This document shows, in pieces, positions 45,640-57,028 of a stretch of DNA of 64,000 bases. The translations under genes were made by a program, and so were the position numbers. This DNA comes from Dolomedes plantarius. Its lineage: Eukaryota > Arthropoda > Arachnida > Araneae > Dolomedidae. The notes under the pieces were generated by a model that did not search any database, was not told the origin of the DNA, and saw nothing but the letters and a program-made list of their open reading frames with translations. Where the stretch lies: assembly GCA_907164885.2 (NCBI GenBank), contig OU015493.1:64294477-64358476 (forward strand), written 5' to 3'. Within the stretch, counting starts at the first letter, position 1. Each line of letters starts with the position of its first letter.

Positions 45640-47872
45640 GTGCAACAAATTATGACGTTGAAGTGTACTGTTCTACAAGGCAGTTGCATATATTTTTTAT
45701 TATACTGTGAAGTGCCTTTCAGGTGGGAAAATGTATGCCGAAATGGCTGCCTATAATAATCACAAAATGGTATTTATAATAAATCTTTGCTGTACAAATA
45801 TTATTAAGAATATAACATCAATACACATTACTAACATCTGTTATGCTCAATGATATGGACGGCACTTCATCATCACAAAATATTAATTACTTCCTACACT
45901 TATTATTTACATTCTAATCATTTAATCATTATAACACAATATGAATATACTTAAGATTATCTTAAATGGGCTCACCCAATCTCTCAACTTAACCTTATCT
46001 TCCTATCTCTATTCAGAACTACTCCTCTTTCTTATTTATGCAACTGAATATTACTGGTCTATGAAGCAATGGCTGACTTAGTGTGAGAAATAAACACGAT
46101 ACCTTCAATGATGAATATTAGTTAATTGTTGGCGATCAGGCACCTCATAGGACATCATACTTAGGGCACTGGGCTTGTTCATGAATACAACGGTGTCTGT
46201 GGCGGACACACATCACTCATCTGGTTTCCTGTGGTTGCATCTGGCGATTAGGCAGCATTCTGTCCGCATAATCAGCGTCGCTCATATTCAACTGGCAGGA
46301 GTATGACACTCTCGCTATGGCGTTACACTTCCTTCTTTCTGGGCATTAATCGTCTGGATACTCTTACTGTTGGGCAGTCGGACTCCTATCCGCTCCTTTC
46401 CTCAAAATTATGTTGGCTTATTTGCATCAGGGGTTTGGCATGTCTGTTGCCTCGTACTCGCAGGCTATATATCAATCTCAGCCTCCATATCATCTCATCT
46501 AACTTCTTGGGTCTGCTCTTACATCAGCTCCACATCTATCCTTCTTCATTCGAGCAACCACCTTTTCTCAGTATATTTTTTACATACCTCTCAACTAACT
46601 AAACATCTTGCAAACTAACTTCTCTCTTTTCTTAATCAAATATTCGTTCTTAACTTTTTAGGTACCACCTATCTCGATTTCTCATTGGCTATATCGTTTA
46701 GCCCCCCTTTCCTTTCATTGGCCTGTGGTTTTTCTTTTATGCTCTTCTTAGCCATTCCGCAACCTGGGCATAACTTCTCATTACTTTCATTTCCTCCGAA
46801 GGAAAAGTAATAAGTACTTCCTCCGATTCTCTCACGCTCATTTTTTCGGATCCCTACTATGTGATAGACCCCTTTTATGACTATCATAAATCTCCTTTCT
46901 CTATTTTCTTGTTCTGTCTTCTGGTGCTTTTTATTATTCTTTTCTACTTTCCGCTTTTGCATCTCTAATTTATCTTTCTTTCCCGCTTATTTCTTCCGCA
47001 CCTGTTTTCTAACTCAACTCCCTTTTTCTTATCTGCCGTCCTCCGTCTATGTTTATTGCCTTTTTATTTCTCTGTTCCTTTTTCCTCTTACACTATGTTA
47101 CCATCTTTCCCAATTAGTTTTCTTTTTTGCATCTATTTTTCAATTCACGTTCAATCTCTCTGTTTTGCCGATAAAATGTTATAAACCCTTCGACATTTCC
47201 CTTTATTCAAACAGTAAACCGCCTTTTCTTGAATATGCAAGTTGTTTTCGATAACTCATTTCTTTAATATGCTGTTTAAGCAGAAGAATACGAAGTTATG
47301 ACTTTACATTACTACCTGTTAAAACCACAATTCATTATTTTTACCGCCAAATTTTATCCTGAAATAAAATCTGAACTCACATTAAGGAGATTTTATTAAT
47401 TTAACAGTTATAGGATTTTATAAAATTTAACCACTTTCTGGGTTATGCATTTATCTTAATTTCAAGGACAGTTTGCTGACTAGATCACTTTGCTCCTACT
47501 TCAGTTTCATCCTAGCTCAGAGAAATCTTGTGGTAAAAGATTAAGTAGAATGGCCTTTTCTATAACTTGCAAGATTAATTCAGAAGTCATTATATGAAAT
47601 TATACTGCCCATTATAATGTTAACAGTTTAAACTAACATTATAATAAAAAAAAATTATCTTCAAGCAGCAAGACTTTAAACGGTTTGCTCTGCCAATTCT
47701 TTTACTTCGATTTTATTCAAATTTCTTAACATGCTAGGCGTTTTGAATGCTGAAAATAATAACTGCAGATCATGTCTTTTGAAACAACTGGTTTCTAGGA
47801 AAGCTAACACTTGTGATCCTAAAGGAATGGAAAACAAAGCCCATTTTTCAGCTGAATAAACTGCAGTTAAAA
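45640..47872. other. Intergenic, pyrimidine-rich, nothing recognised
   Basis: 46300-47250 is strongly pyrimidine-rich (many TTTCTT and CTTCC runs), which yields long Phe/Leu/Ser-rich frames on the plus strand that I regard as compositional. No element ends are visible. Confidence 0.45.
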
Positions 47873-47883
47873 ATGCATTTTGT

Positions 47884-48217
47884 TTTTGTTGTTGCTTATG
47901 CCCTTTGACCGACATGTAGGCTATGGGCGATGAAGGTGAGGCTCCGGTTTTTAATAGCACCGCAAGGGTCGGAGTCCGACTTGGCTAAATGACCGATCCC
48001 GTAATTTTGAACCGCGTCAAGTGACGAGACCGGAACACTTGACCCCGCACCTCCAGAGGTAAATTTGAGAACTTGGAGGACATTGTAGCCACGCCTTATT
48101 TTACGTGCCCCGGCCACCATTAGTAAACATGGCGGTAGATTTGCAGCGACGAGCATCGAGCCAGGGAAGTTCAGATCACTGGCCCGCTGCTCTCGCCAAC
48201 CGGGCTACCGCGCCCGT
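47884..48217 (-). mobile_element. tRNA-derived SINE (family B), copy 1
   Basis: Perfect 11-bp target duplication ATGCATTTTGT (47873-47883, 48218-48228). On the minus strand it starts with a tRNA-like head (GGGCGCGGTAGCCCGGTTGG, then a B-box-like GGCTCGATGCT) and ends in a GCAACAACAA-type tail. The body contains ACCTCTGGAGGTGCGGGGTC. It resembles 59186-59541 along its whole length. Confidence 0.92.
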
Positions 48218-48228
48218 ATGCATTTTGT

Positions 48229-49440
48229 ACTTAAATTAGGAAGACGGAGCTGAATGTCAGCTGTTTGCAACACATTGTCATCTGTATTTAGCTACGAAGA
48301 AAACATCTGTTCATTATATAACAGATAATTCTCTCTGAGAATGCATTTCAATTCAAAACTGTCGATATTAAAAAGAGACAGGAAGTTCTAATAATCCTAT
48401 CTGAAATGGAAAGGGGATAAGCAAGTTTTATAATCTGCCTAATATGAAACTCTTAGTTAAGCTATGGAAGTGAAAATCGTAATATTTCTTGATGAACAGT
48501 TATGTAACAGTTCTTAATAATGTTACGTTCCTAATGCAAATTCTTTCCCTTCTAAAATGCTTACGAACGGTACTCCAAAACTGCAAATACTACAACGGAA
48601 ATTAAAACAAGACCTGAAGTTAATGTGTAATATCTGACAAAATTGGTCGGTAATTTGCGTATCAAAAGGTATCAACATTTAAATGATTATAACACGAAAA
48701 AATGTAAAGTGGTATTACCTTTCATGTACCATTCATGTTCCGTTCTAAAAATATAAAGCGTAAATTAAATATAAAGACTATACTCTCAAAAGGTAAAGAC
48801 GAAAATAGTCACTTGTTATTTTGGTGATTTTTGGCTCGGTTTGGTACTATTCCCTATGCATTACTTGACTTCATTTGCGGATTTCAACAAACATAGTTGG
48901 TTGCATTTTATTTCAGATTTCAGTGCACGTAAGGAACTTCATGTGAACTCATGTATTCTATAACATTTATATCTAGACATGAAGATATTTTTTGGTGTTT
49001 TTTCTTTTTGCAGGGCAATTATAAGAACATATTCAAAAGAGTATTCTTCGGTTCATTACTTTGGTAGAAATTGAAATGATATTGTGGATTGGAGATTATT
49101 TTTGATGACTTTGAATTACGTTTCAATGTGTGAGATATTTGTACTCATTTGCTACTATTATTATGAACAAATTCCATATTAAGGACTCTATAGGATGACA
49201 AATACAGTTATCCATAATTTACCAAATTTTACTATTTAAACCGTGGTCTGCTTTCAAATTCCTCTTTGCAATTTCTTAATACTATCATCGTTCGAACAAG
49301 CGATATTAAATTTGCCCGTACCATTCTAAATTTCTTCCTATTTTTCATAAATTTTGAAGAAAATTCGAAAAATTTGGTTTTTTTTCCGGCAGATGTTTTT
49401 CTTTTCTTGGCAAGTTTATAATACACGACATATGTCATGT
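48229..49440. other. Intergenic, nothing recognised
   Basis: AT-rich, no sustained frame, no element end found up to the TCA target copy at 49441. Confidence 0.4.
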
Positions 49441-49748
49441 TCAGAGTTAAAGTGAACCAAGTCCATTATTTGGCCATTTCGATCTAACACTGCCATAAAA
49501 CACTAAAAACGTTATATTTTTCTAAGCAATAGTGAACAAAGTTCATCCTATTAATTTTAACCATCGGATAGCTACAGTTTTATGTACCGCTGAATATCAA
49601 CCGATTCACTTTCAGAGCTATTATAGTGGACAAAGTCCATTTTCTCAGTTGTGAACAAGCATGTTCTTTAGTAGGTGCAATTTGTGACTTAATTTATTTC
49701 ATTAACTCAGAGTCAGTTTTGTAGAAATTTTTTATATTATTTTGAAAA

Positions 49749-50760
49749 TTGCAAGACACAGAACGTTTTCTTGTGTGGCACAGAGCTCAAAGACTAGATC
49801 ATGTCAAAAGGAAGGCAGTGGTTCAACTAAAAGCACATTACTTGCCTATTTTATCCCAGATAGCCAAGGTGATTCCCTATTATATCCAAGATGAGAATGT
49901 TAGAATTCCCAAGAAATATTTCCTAAGAGTATCGAGAATCAGTTACGGAAGACTGTACAGACGACTCAGTAAAAAGGAGGATTGTGTAGTGATTGACAGT
50001 AGGGTTAAGGCAACTTCAAACAAAAATGATGACTCTGATGCCATTGCCCGCATCAAATCTTTTCCTTGCTACCAAATTCTCTACTTAAGAAACGATAATG
50101 CCACTAAAAAGCATCTAAATGCTAACTTTTACATTAAAAATATATATAATCCCTATGTCGCGAAGTGTGCTGATTAAAACAGCCATTGAAAGAAAAATTG
50201 TACTATCAAGTATTTTCCAAAAAAATTCAATTTACTCTTTAAAGTTCTTTCCTAGGACACTTGCAGGTTTTTTAATGATCTTAAGCACAGAATAAAAAAT
50301 GAACAGGACTCTGAAAAAAAAGCCACTTGAACAGGAAAAGGAACTGAATTTAGTTTGTGCTGACAGCAAGACAAGTCCTTTAGGATGACTGTAACTGAGC
50401 TTCAAATGAGGCTTATGTTTGTACATTTGGTCTTCAAAAGACATTACCCTTTCCAAAAATTTCAACTCAAAGAGAATAATGCAAAAGAACTATGTTCGTA
50501 TACAATTTTGGTATCCACTAGCTACATGTCTATTGGGGACGAGATAACGGGAGGCTGGGGTTCAGAGGATCTCTCTTCTTGTGTTTGCAAGCATTTAAGA
50601 GAAAATGCATGAACTTACAAAACCATAATTTTACGTTTAGACACATTCACTGGGCAAAATAAAAACGTAAAAATGGCCCTTTCTTTGCTGAAACTATCTA
50701 CTTACATAAGTGTTTTAATCATAATAAACTCCCAAAGCATGAAGTTTGAGAGGGAAAATG
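49749..50760 (+). pseudogene. DUF7869-like transposase-type pseudogene
   Basis: Pieces in order: 49749-50177 with KKYFLRVSRISYGRLYRRLS and IKSFPCYQ...RNDNATKKHLNANF; about 50180-50270 with KKFNLLFKV; 50385-50612 with SYMSIGDEITGGWGSEDLSS; then after a stop LDTFTGQNKNVKMALSLLKL. The order and the TGQNKN motif match a widespread arthropod protein family that I know as DUF7869-containing, probably transposon-encoded. Stops and frameshifts break it, and the frame is cut at the TTAA near 50799. The name of the transposon superfamily is not certain to me. Confidence 0.65.
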
Positions 50761-50802
50761 AACCAAGTCCAGCTTCTACAAAAATTCTATGTGTTGGATT
50801 AA

Positions 50803-51275
50803 AACCCTTTCCGACGCAGTGTTACCAGTCTGGTAACACTGCGTCGTTGTTGTTTTGTTGTCTGAACACTAATCTGTTTACTTTGTATTATTTTTTAATT
50901 TTTACATTGGAAGCTTGTCTAAAATCGAGCCATGAATTTACGGTGTGTCCGAACCGGCAACACTGAGTCACAACGGTGCATCATAACATATGTCACTCGA
51001 GAAAGGTAAACAGACCTGCATTGTGAGCGAGAGGGGTCTTCTTCCCAGAAGTAAACAGAAGAGTCTCTGTACCTAGTTTATTGGGGCAATAGTTTAGTTT
51101 ACAAAGGGTTGTCCACCCCTTAGGAATTCCACGTGAGGAATGTCGAAGTCAATACATGGTCAAGGATAATTTTATCAGTTCGCTCTTGGATTTACATCTT
51201 GTAGTTTTATTTTTTCTCTTGCTTTTATAGAACGTTAGTTTTCATTAGCTTTGTTTTACAAGTTAGCAATTTGTA

Positions 51276-51311
<36 letters not shown>

Positions 51312-51914
51312 TATATTTCTTAATTGTAAATATTAATAGCAGTTAGTTTATTGTAATAATAATTTTTTTATAATGCCCAAGAGAGGCCTGAGCACTTCAG
51401 AAGCACTGTAATTGATTCACGAATTGCCTTCGGATTCATGAAGTGGATCCATCACGGAAAAGATTGATGTGTTCAAGCCCCAAAAATGCACCTTATTACA
51501 AAGTACGAGTTTCCAAGGAGAAAAGATTCAGCAACGCAGACCTCATACCGATGAAGGGAATGCGAAGGAGATGTGCCTACTTTATCACGAAACAGAAGCT
51601 CCATACGTCAAGATTCATGTGCAAATTGTGCAACGTTGCTTTGTGTTTCTCCAAAGGGGTTGTTACATACTACCAAATGTATCACGAAAAGAAAAAATAG
51701 CTCATACAACAAATTTTTTTTGGGGGGGAAGGGGTGTAAAGTAACAGGCCTCTACGTGGTGCACCCTGGGTAACTCTAAATCTGTTACAGAGATCCGAAT
51801 CTAACATTTTAAATTTAAACCAAAAAATTTTCCTCTATTGCGTGCTTCACAGGAATGCTCGCATTTTCTAAGCTCATGTGACTCAGTGTTGCCGCTTTGG
51901 TAACACCAACAAAA
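50803..51914 (+). mobile_element. piggyBac-like internal-deletion derivative
   Basis: TTAA occurs at 50799-50802 and 51915-51918. The left end reads AACCCTTTCCGACGCAGTG, a piggyBac-like start. Paired motifs GTTACCA and GGCAACACTGAGTCACA occur near both ends in inverted orientation (50830-50970 and 51881-51905). A remnant transposase lies near the right end. The left CCCTTT block is not matched exactly on the right, so the exact borders are uncertain. Confidence 0.5.
51374..51700 (+). pseudogene. piggyBac transposase remnant (N-terminus fused to C-terminal zinc ribbon)
   Basis: 51374 begins MPKRGLSTSEAL, like the N-terminus of several piggyBac-derived proteins. After a stop, the frame 51443-51700 contains MRRRCAYFITKQKLHTSRFM and CKLCNVALCFSKG...YHEKKK, the Cys-rich C-terminal ribbon that follows piggyBac catalytic domains. 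The catalytic centre between them is absent, so an internal deletion seems likely. Confidence 0.6.
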
Positions 51915-52514
51915 TTAAAACGGTAAGTGCAATCTTTATTAAATTACATCTGTACACTCCTCTAGGCCTAAATAGACAGCATACAAATTTTTTTGTTGAA
52001 ATTCCAAGTATAAAAGGTAGTGTGCTGGAAAGAGTTAAAAATAGTTGCATTCTGTATGCCAATATCAATAAAAGTGTTTAGATAAAATATGGTACTGCGT
52101 TACTGAAGCAGCAAAAACAAACAAAAGTCAATAATTAATTTCCATCGTTCAACTGTTAGATCAGTTTTCTCATAACTGATTCTCATGGACTTTGTTCACT
52201 TTAACTCTCAGCCCTCCATACCTCAGTGCTTTATTTCACAGTCCCAAGAATAACAAGCATTCTCTGATTCCTATAATTCAGTCAGGAGAATTAAGTCTTA
52301 CTCACCAATCTGACCTGTTGAATAAGTTATGTTTTTTTCCCCCAAAAAGTATGGTTTGGTAATTCAGTTGATACAATATCGGTGTCGAGACATGAAAGAG
52401 AGTTTGATTGTCGCATCAGGCAGTTAGTCCTTACAGAGTTTGTATTCAAAATGATAAAGAATGAGTTATTCTCATTTTCTTTCCAATGTCATCAACTTGA
52501 AAAGGATTCATTTT

Positions 52515-52712
52515 TCAATGCAGCAGACATTTGATGACAGTCATCCAATAATACTGCCAAATCTTGTTGGCTACTTTAATATGGGAGCACCATACAGGTG
52601 AGCAAACATTGCTACCTATAAGAGAACAGCACTGAAACCTTATTCGGTATTTAAACCCCAGGCATGAAAGCTCGCAACGATAATCACTATACCACGTGGT
52701 TACTACATATTG
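52515..52712 (-). mobile_element. Possible tRNA-derived SINE (family C) or tRNA pseudogene
   Basis: On the minus strand GTGGTATAGTGATTATC resembles an A box of Val/Glu/His-type tRNAs, and GGTTTAAATACC lies at B-box spacing. Anticodon and acceptor stems do not pair well, so this is not a working tRNA. No target duplication was found. Confidence 0.35.
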
Positions 52713-52719
52713 CCCAAAC

Positions 52720-53740
52720 AGTCTCAAAATATATCATATCAGTTTTAAATCTAGTCGCAAAGTTTAAAATAGCTATAATAGGGTAAAGACCAGCCATTTG
52801 TCAGGTTCCAGAACTTTCAATTCTATGTGGTATAATGGTGTAAAGCATATACTCGGGAATCCGAAAATCTGAAATTTCTTGTTCCCGACCTATTTTGAAT
52901 GTCAGAGGCAAACAAGAGTAAAGATTATAAGCAGAATTTTTGTTTTTGTAAACTTGAAATTTGATATAAGTCAAATTTTTGCATGCCTAAACTTATTCGT
53001 TTTACAGTCAGTCCAGTCATTTGGTTATGCGTTTTAAATACAGAAATTTTCCAGATAAAAGTACAGTCACGCAGTTGGTTGGTATTTTTTCAAAACAAAC
53101 CTATAAACACATCCTCTGAATACTTAATTTTAAAAATCTGATACAACTGTCAACCATTGATGAGCAGTGGAATACCGCTTCAATGACCTACCTGTACGTC
53201 TGGATAACTCGAACAAACATAATTTAGGAAATTCACAGGGTTATCAGCGAAGGTTCTTGCCTCCGAAAATTACAAATTACGGGAACATAAAATTGATAAA
53301 AAAAAGGCAATAGGTCAAAGTAATCTTGGTAATATACGAGATATATAAATGTAGTTTGGCAATACTGCACAACGTATACAGTATACATTATACTATTACG
53401 AACGTATATTTTTGCTGTCGAATTTTGTAATTGTATTAAATGGTTTCAATGAAAACTTTCTGCAGTAGCTTTTTTAGGCAAATATGTTTTTACGTTAACA
53501 AAAATCAAAAAACTGATCATGCATTATTTTGTGTGTTGTTTTTAATTTTCTTTCTACAGTGTTTATAGATTTCGCATTTGTCAACATTACACATTAATTG
53601 GGAGTTCAAGGATGAGAATTTATATTAAGAATCTTATGCTGGTGCAGTACAAATATATCAGTAAAGCTTGAAGTTGCAGTAGTGGAGCTAGATGCTAGAG
53701 GGAACTTAAAGCTGATGCAGAATTAATTCTAGTGCTACTT
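52720..53740. other. Intergenic or 3' flank, nothing recognised
   Basis: AT-rich without a sustained frame. It would include the 3' UTR of the minus-strand gene ending at 53810, but no clear polyadenylation site was assigned. Confidence 0.35.
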
Positions 53741-53743
53741 GTT

Positions 53744-53986
53744 TTCTTAAGTTGAGGTTTCTGCAGTTGTGCTGTCAGTTGTTGAACCTGAGGTTGTGCT
53801 GTCAGTTGTTTATCCTGAAGTTGTGCTGTCAGTACTTGATATCCCTCCAGTTGTGCTGTCAGTACTTGATATCCCTCCCGTTGTGCTGTCAGTACTTGAT
53901 ATCCCTCCAGTTGTGCTGTCAGTACTTGACGTCATTTCAGTCGTGGATTCTGTCGTGGTCGTTTCAGGCATTTGGCATGTGCCCTC
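53744..53986 (-). repeat. 30-bp tandem repeat coding the mucin-like tail
   Basis: Four near-identical 30-bp units with GTGCTGTCAGTACTTGATAT on the plus strand, then shorter 21 to 24-bp variants, encode Ser/Thr-rich repeats on the minus strand. After the TAA at 53810-53812 the same frame stays open for about 20 more repeat-like codons to 53744. Confidence 0.9.
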
Positions 53987-56984
53987 CTAGTAATGTAAAA
54001 TTTGATTTAAAAATTAAAGAATTTGTTATTCATTGTTCTAATAACCTATTTATATAAATAATGTATTAGAATAACAACTATTATATTCATTAGTTTTTAA
54101 ACCACTTGTTGTTTATTAAAAATTTATTCAGTTTTCTGTTAATATTCAAGGGAACTTATTAGTTATTTGTGATAAATCACAAATCCTTAATTTTTAAACA
54201 ATATTTTAGTTATTAAATCGATTAAAAATAGGGAATTTGTCATTTTATATTCGTTAATTAATACATTGGGGAATTTGTTAATGAAGGATTTATGACAGAA
54301 ATTTCCTTTCAATATCAGTTTCCCTCTCCAATCAGTTTTAAAAACTTCATGCACTATATCATTCAATATTCTATAAAATTTACGACAATCCATATTCATG
54401 ATTACGTATATGACTGTTCATTCAAATAAATCCTCTAGTGTTCTTTAATCAATACGGAAAGTAGTTTCTAATTGGAACAGATAGCATTTGTTTATCTACC
54501 GGCATACACTGAATTAGGAGATCTGTTTCATGTAGGTTTTCCTAATTTAAAATTCGTTAGTTCAAACATAACCTTTCTCACATATTTCAGCAAAAATTTG
54601 GAAATCTCATCGGAGGTCATATTGAAAGAAAATATCCTTGGTACCAGAAGAATGTGAAAAAATATATTTTTGAACTCCTATGAGTCGGCAAAACTATAGT
54701 TACAAATATGAAAGATTTAATATCAATTGAATAGAATCTTATAAACTAAAGCAGAACAGTGAGAGAGCAATAGATAAGTGGATTGCCTTAAATACATTAT
54801 TTTTTATTCATTAGACATATCAAATCTATAACCTTAGTTAGAAAACTTCTAGGACTGAGCTCATAAAAAAAAAATGATAATTTATTCATCTTAGCAACTA
54901 ATGGTCCTAAGTCTTTTCAAAGTTTTCCCCTTGTCTTAATCAAATTTATCTATGCACAGCTGCCACCGTTTGTGGAGTTCAAGGAAACAAGCAAAGAATC
55001 TCCATCCGAGATACCTCTCAGCCCATCGGCCACAGCCATTTGGATTGCTGCAATATCTTCATGACGCCCACCTTTTCCACGGCGTGAATATGGAGGTTGT
55101 GGTAGAGCAGGGATGCACAAGCTGTTTTCTCTAGCTTAACGCGGAACTTAATGTACCTCGTACAACGTCACTACATGTATTAAAAACCTGAAATACCGAA
55201 TACACCGTATAAACCAGTAATGAGATAGAAAACGGGAAAACATTTCAAACTTTCTGAGGAGTCAGTCTCCCATAAGTGGGAACACGCGACTCTGCAAGAC
55301 ATTGTGGTGACCACTGGTAGTGGGAAATGAAGCACTTTGAGTGTTTCAAGCGCAACCTAGGTTTGAGGCCCCTTTGATCAAAACACTAAGTAATACTGTA
55401 CTATACTGTATACTATAGTTCTATAAAAATTCAGTATTATCTCGTCAATTTATTATTCGATACTAAACATTCGCAGAACTTCTCTTCGAAGGCCCCAAGC
55501 CCGTGCTTCTTCCACTTGTCCAATGATCCTCCACGGACCACAGAATCATTATGGAGACGTAAGAAAATCTCATTTCGTGGATACCTTTTCTCGCAGTGAC
55601 CGCTGGATCATTATGAAAACGGTATAAAATCTCATATCGTGGATATCTTATCTCGCAGTGACCGCTGGATCATAATGAAGACGTTAGAAAATCTCATCAT
55701 GGATACCTTTTCTCGCAGTGACCGCTGGATCATTATGAAAACGGTATAAAATCTCATATCGTGGATATCTTATCTCGCAGTGACCGCTGGATCCTAATGA
55801 AGACGTTAGAATATCTCATATCGTAGATACCTTTTCCCGCAGTGACCTCTGGATCATTATGAAGACGTTAAAAAATCTCACATCGTGGGTACCTTTTCTC
55901 ACAGTGACCGCTGGATCATTATGAAGACATTAGAAATTCTCATATCGTGGATACCTTTTTCCTCAGTCACCACTGGATCAGTATGTAGACATTAGAAATT
56001 CTCATATCGTGGATACCTTATCTTGCACTGACCAATGGATCATTATGAAGATGTTAGAATATCTCATATCGTGGATACCTTATCTCTCACTGACCAATGG
56101 ATCATTATGAAGACGTTAGAATATCTCATATCGTAGATACCTTTTCACGCAGTGACTGCTGGATCATTATGAAGACGTTAGAATACCTCATATCGTAGAT
56201 ACCTTTTCACGCAGTGACTGCTGGATCATTATGAAGACGTTAGAATACCTCATATCGTGGATACCTTATCTCGCACTAACCAATGGATCATTATAAAGAC
56301 GTAGATTATCTCATATCGTATATACCTTTTCTCGCAGTGAATGCTGGATCATTATGAAGACGTTAGAAAATCTCATATCTTGGATACCTTATCTCGCAGT
56401 GACCGCTGGATCATAATGCAGTCGTTAGAAATTCTCATACGTGGATACATTTTCTCGCAGTCCATACCACTTCCTTCAACGCCAAACGGACAAGATTTTG
56501 AATTTTATCTCCTTCGACACATGGTAATGTCTGCACTTACTATTATTTCTAATTTTTCGAAATTACCGATTTTCTATTCCACGGTGAAAATTTCTTAAAC
56601 ATTTCCTAACTCTGCACACATGCTTCCTTTCTGAAAGTCGGGCACGACTAGAAAGAACGCGTGCCGGAATCTGGAATTTAAACTTTCTCTGGATTCCGAA
56701 ACTAGCTACACTATATTCAGACCATCCCGCTGATGTAATGGGACCTCATATGGGCTGTAACCTTTATTCCACTCAGGAATGTCAACTATTCATTTTTTAA
56801 CGTCTAGTTAAGTTAATTTTCTTGACCTGTAAATTTACGGTTCCAACTAACAAATATGTCAAAAATAGTATACGTCGTAATGATGAAAATAAAACGTACC
56901 ACGCAATCGAGGCCGTCTGCACATCGGCAACTGTCTCTGGAATCACATGTCTCTCCTAAAAATTGGGAAAAAATTACATGAGTA

Positions 56985-57028
<44 letters not shown>

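Larger units (their letters stand above)
49444..52207 (+). mobile_element. DUF7869-type DNA transposon remnant
   Basis: Inverted ends GAGTTAAAGTGAACCAAGTC and, inverted from the right, GAGTTAAAGTGAACAAAGTC. TCA flanks both (49441-49443, 52208-52210), a candidate 3-bp TSD. The motif GTGAACAAAGTCCAT recurs at 49452, 49532 and 49626 and inverted at 52185, suggesting subterminal binding sites. The interior is a decayed plus-strand gene interrupted by a piggyBac derivative. Confidence 0.75.

Noticed and set aside
46303..47254. Phe/Leu/Ser-rich frames that look like membrane proteins
   Set aside because: Explained by a pyrimidine-rich stretch; no start context, splice sites or conserved motif.
52515..52712. 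Functional tRNA gene
   Set aside because: A and B boxes are recognisable but the stems do not pair; kept only as a weak SINE or pseudogene candidate.
54938..55128. Extra exon of the AVIT-like gene
   Set aside because: Flanking exons join in phase without it and it lacks good splice signals.
55540..56470. CRISPR-like array
   Set aside because: Units are contiguous imperfect 62-bp repeats without unique spacers, in a eukaryotic intron.
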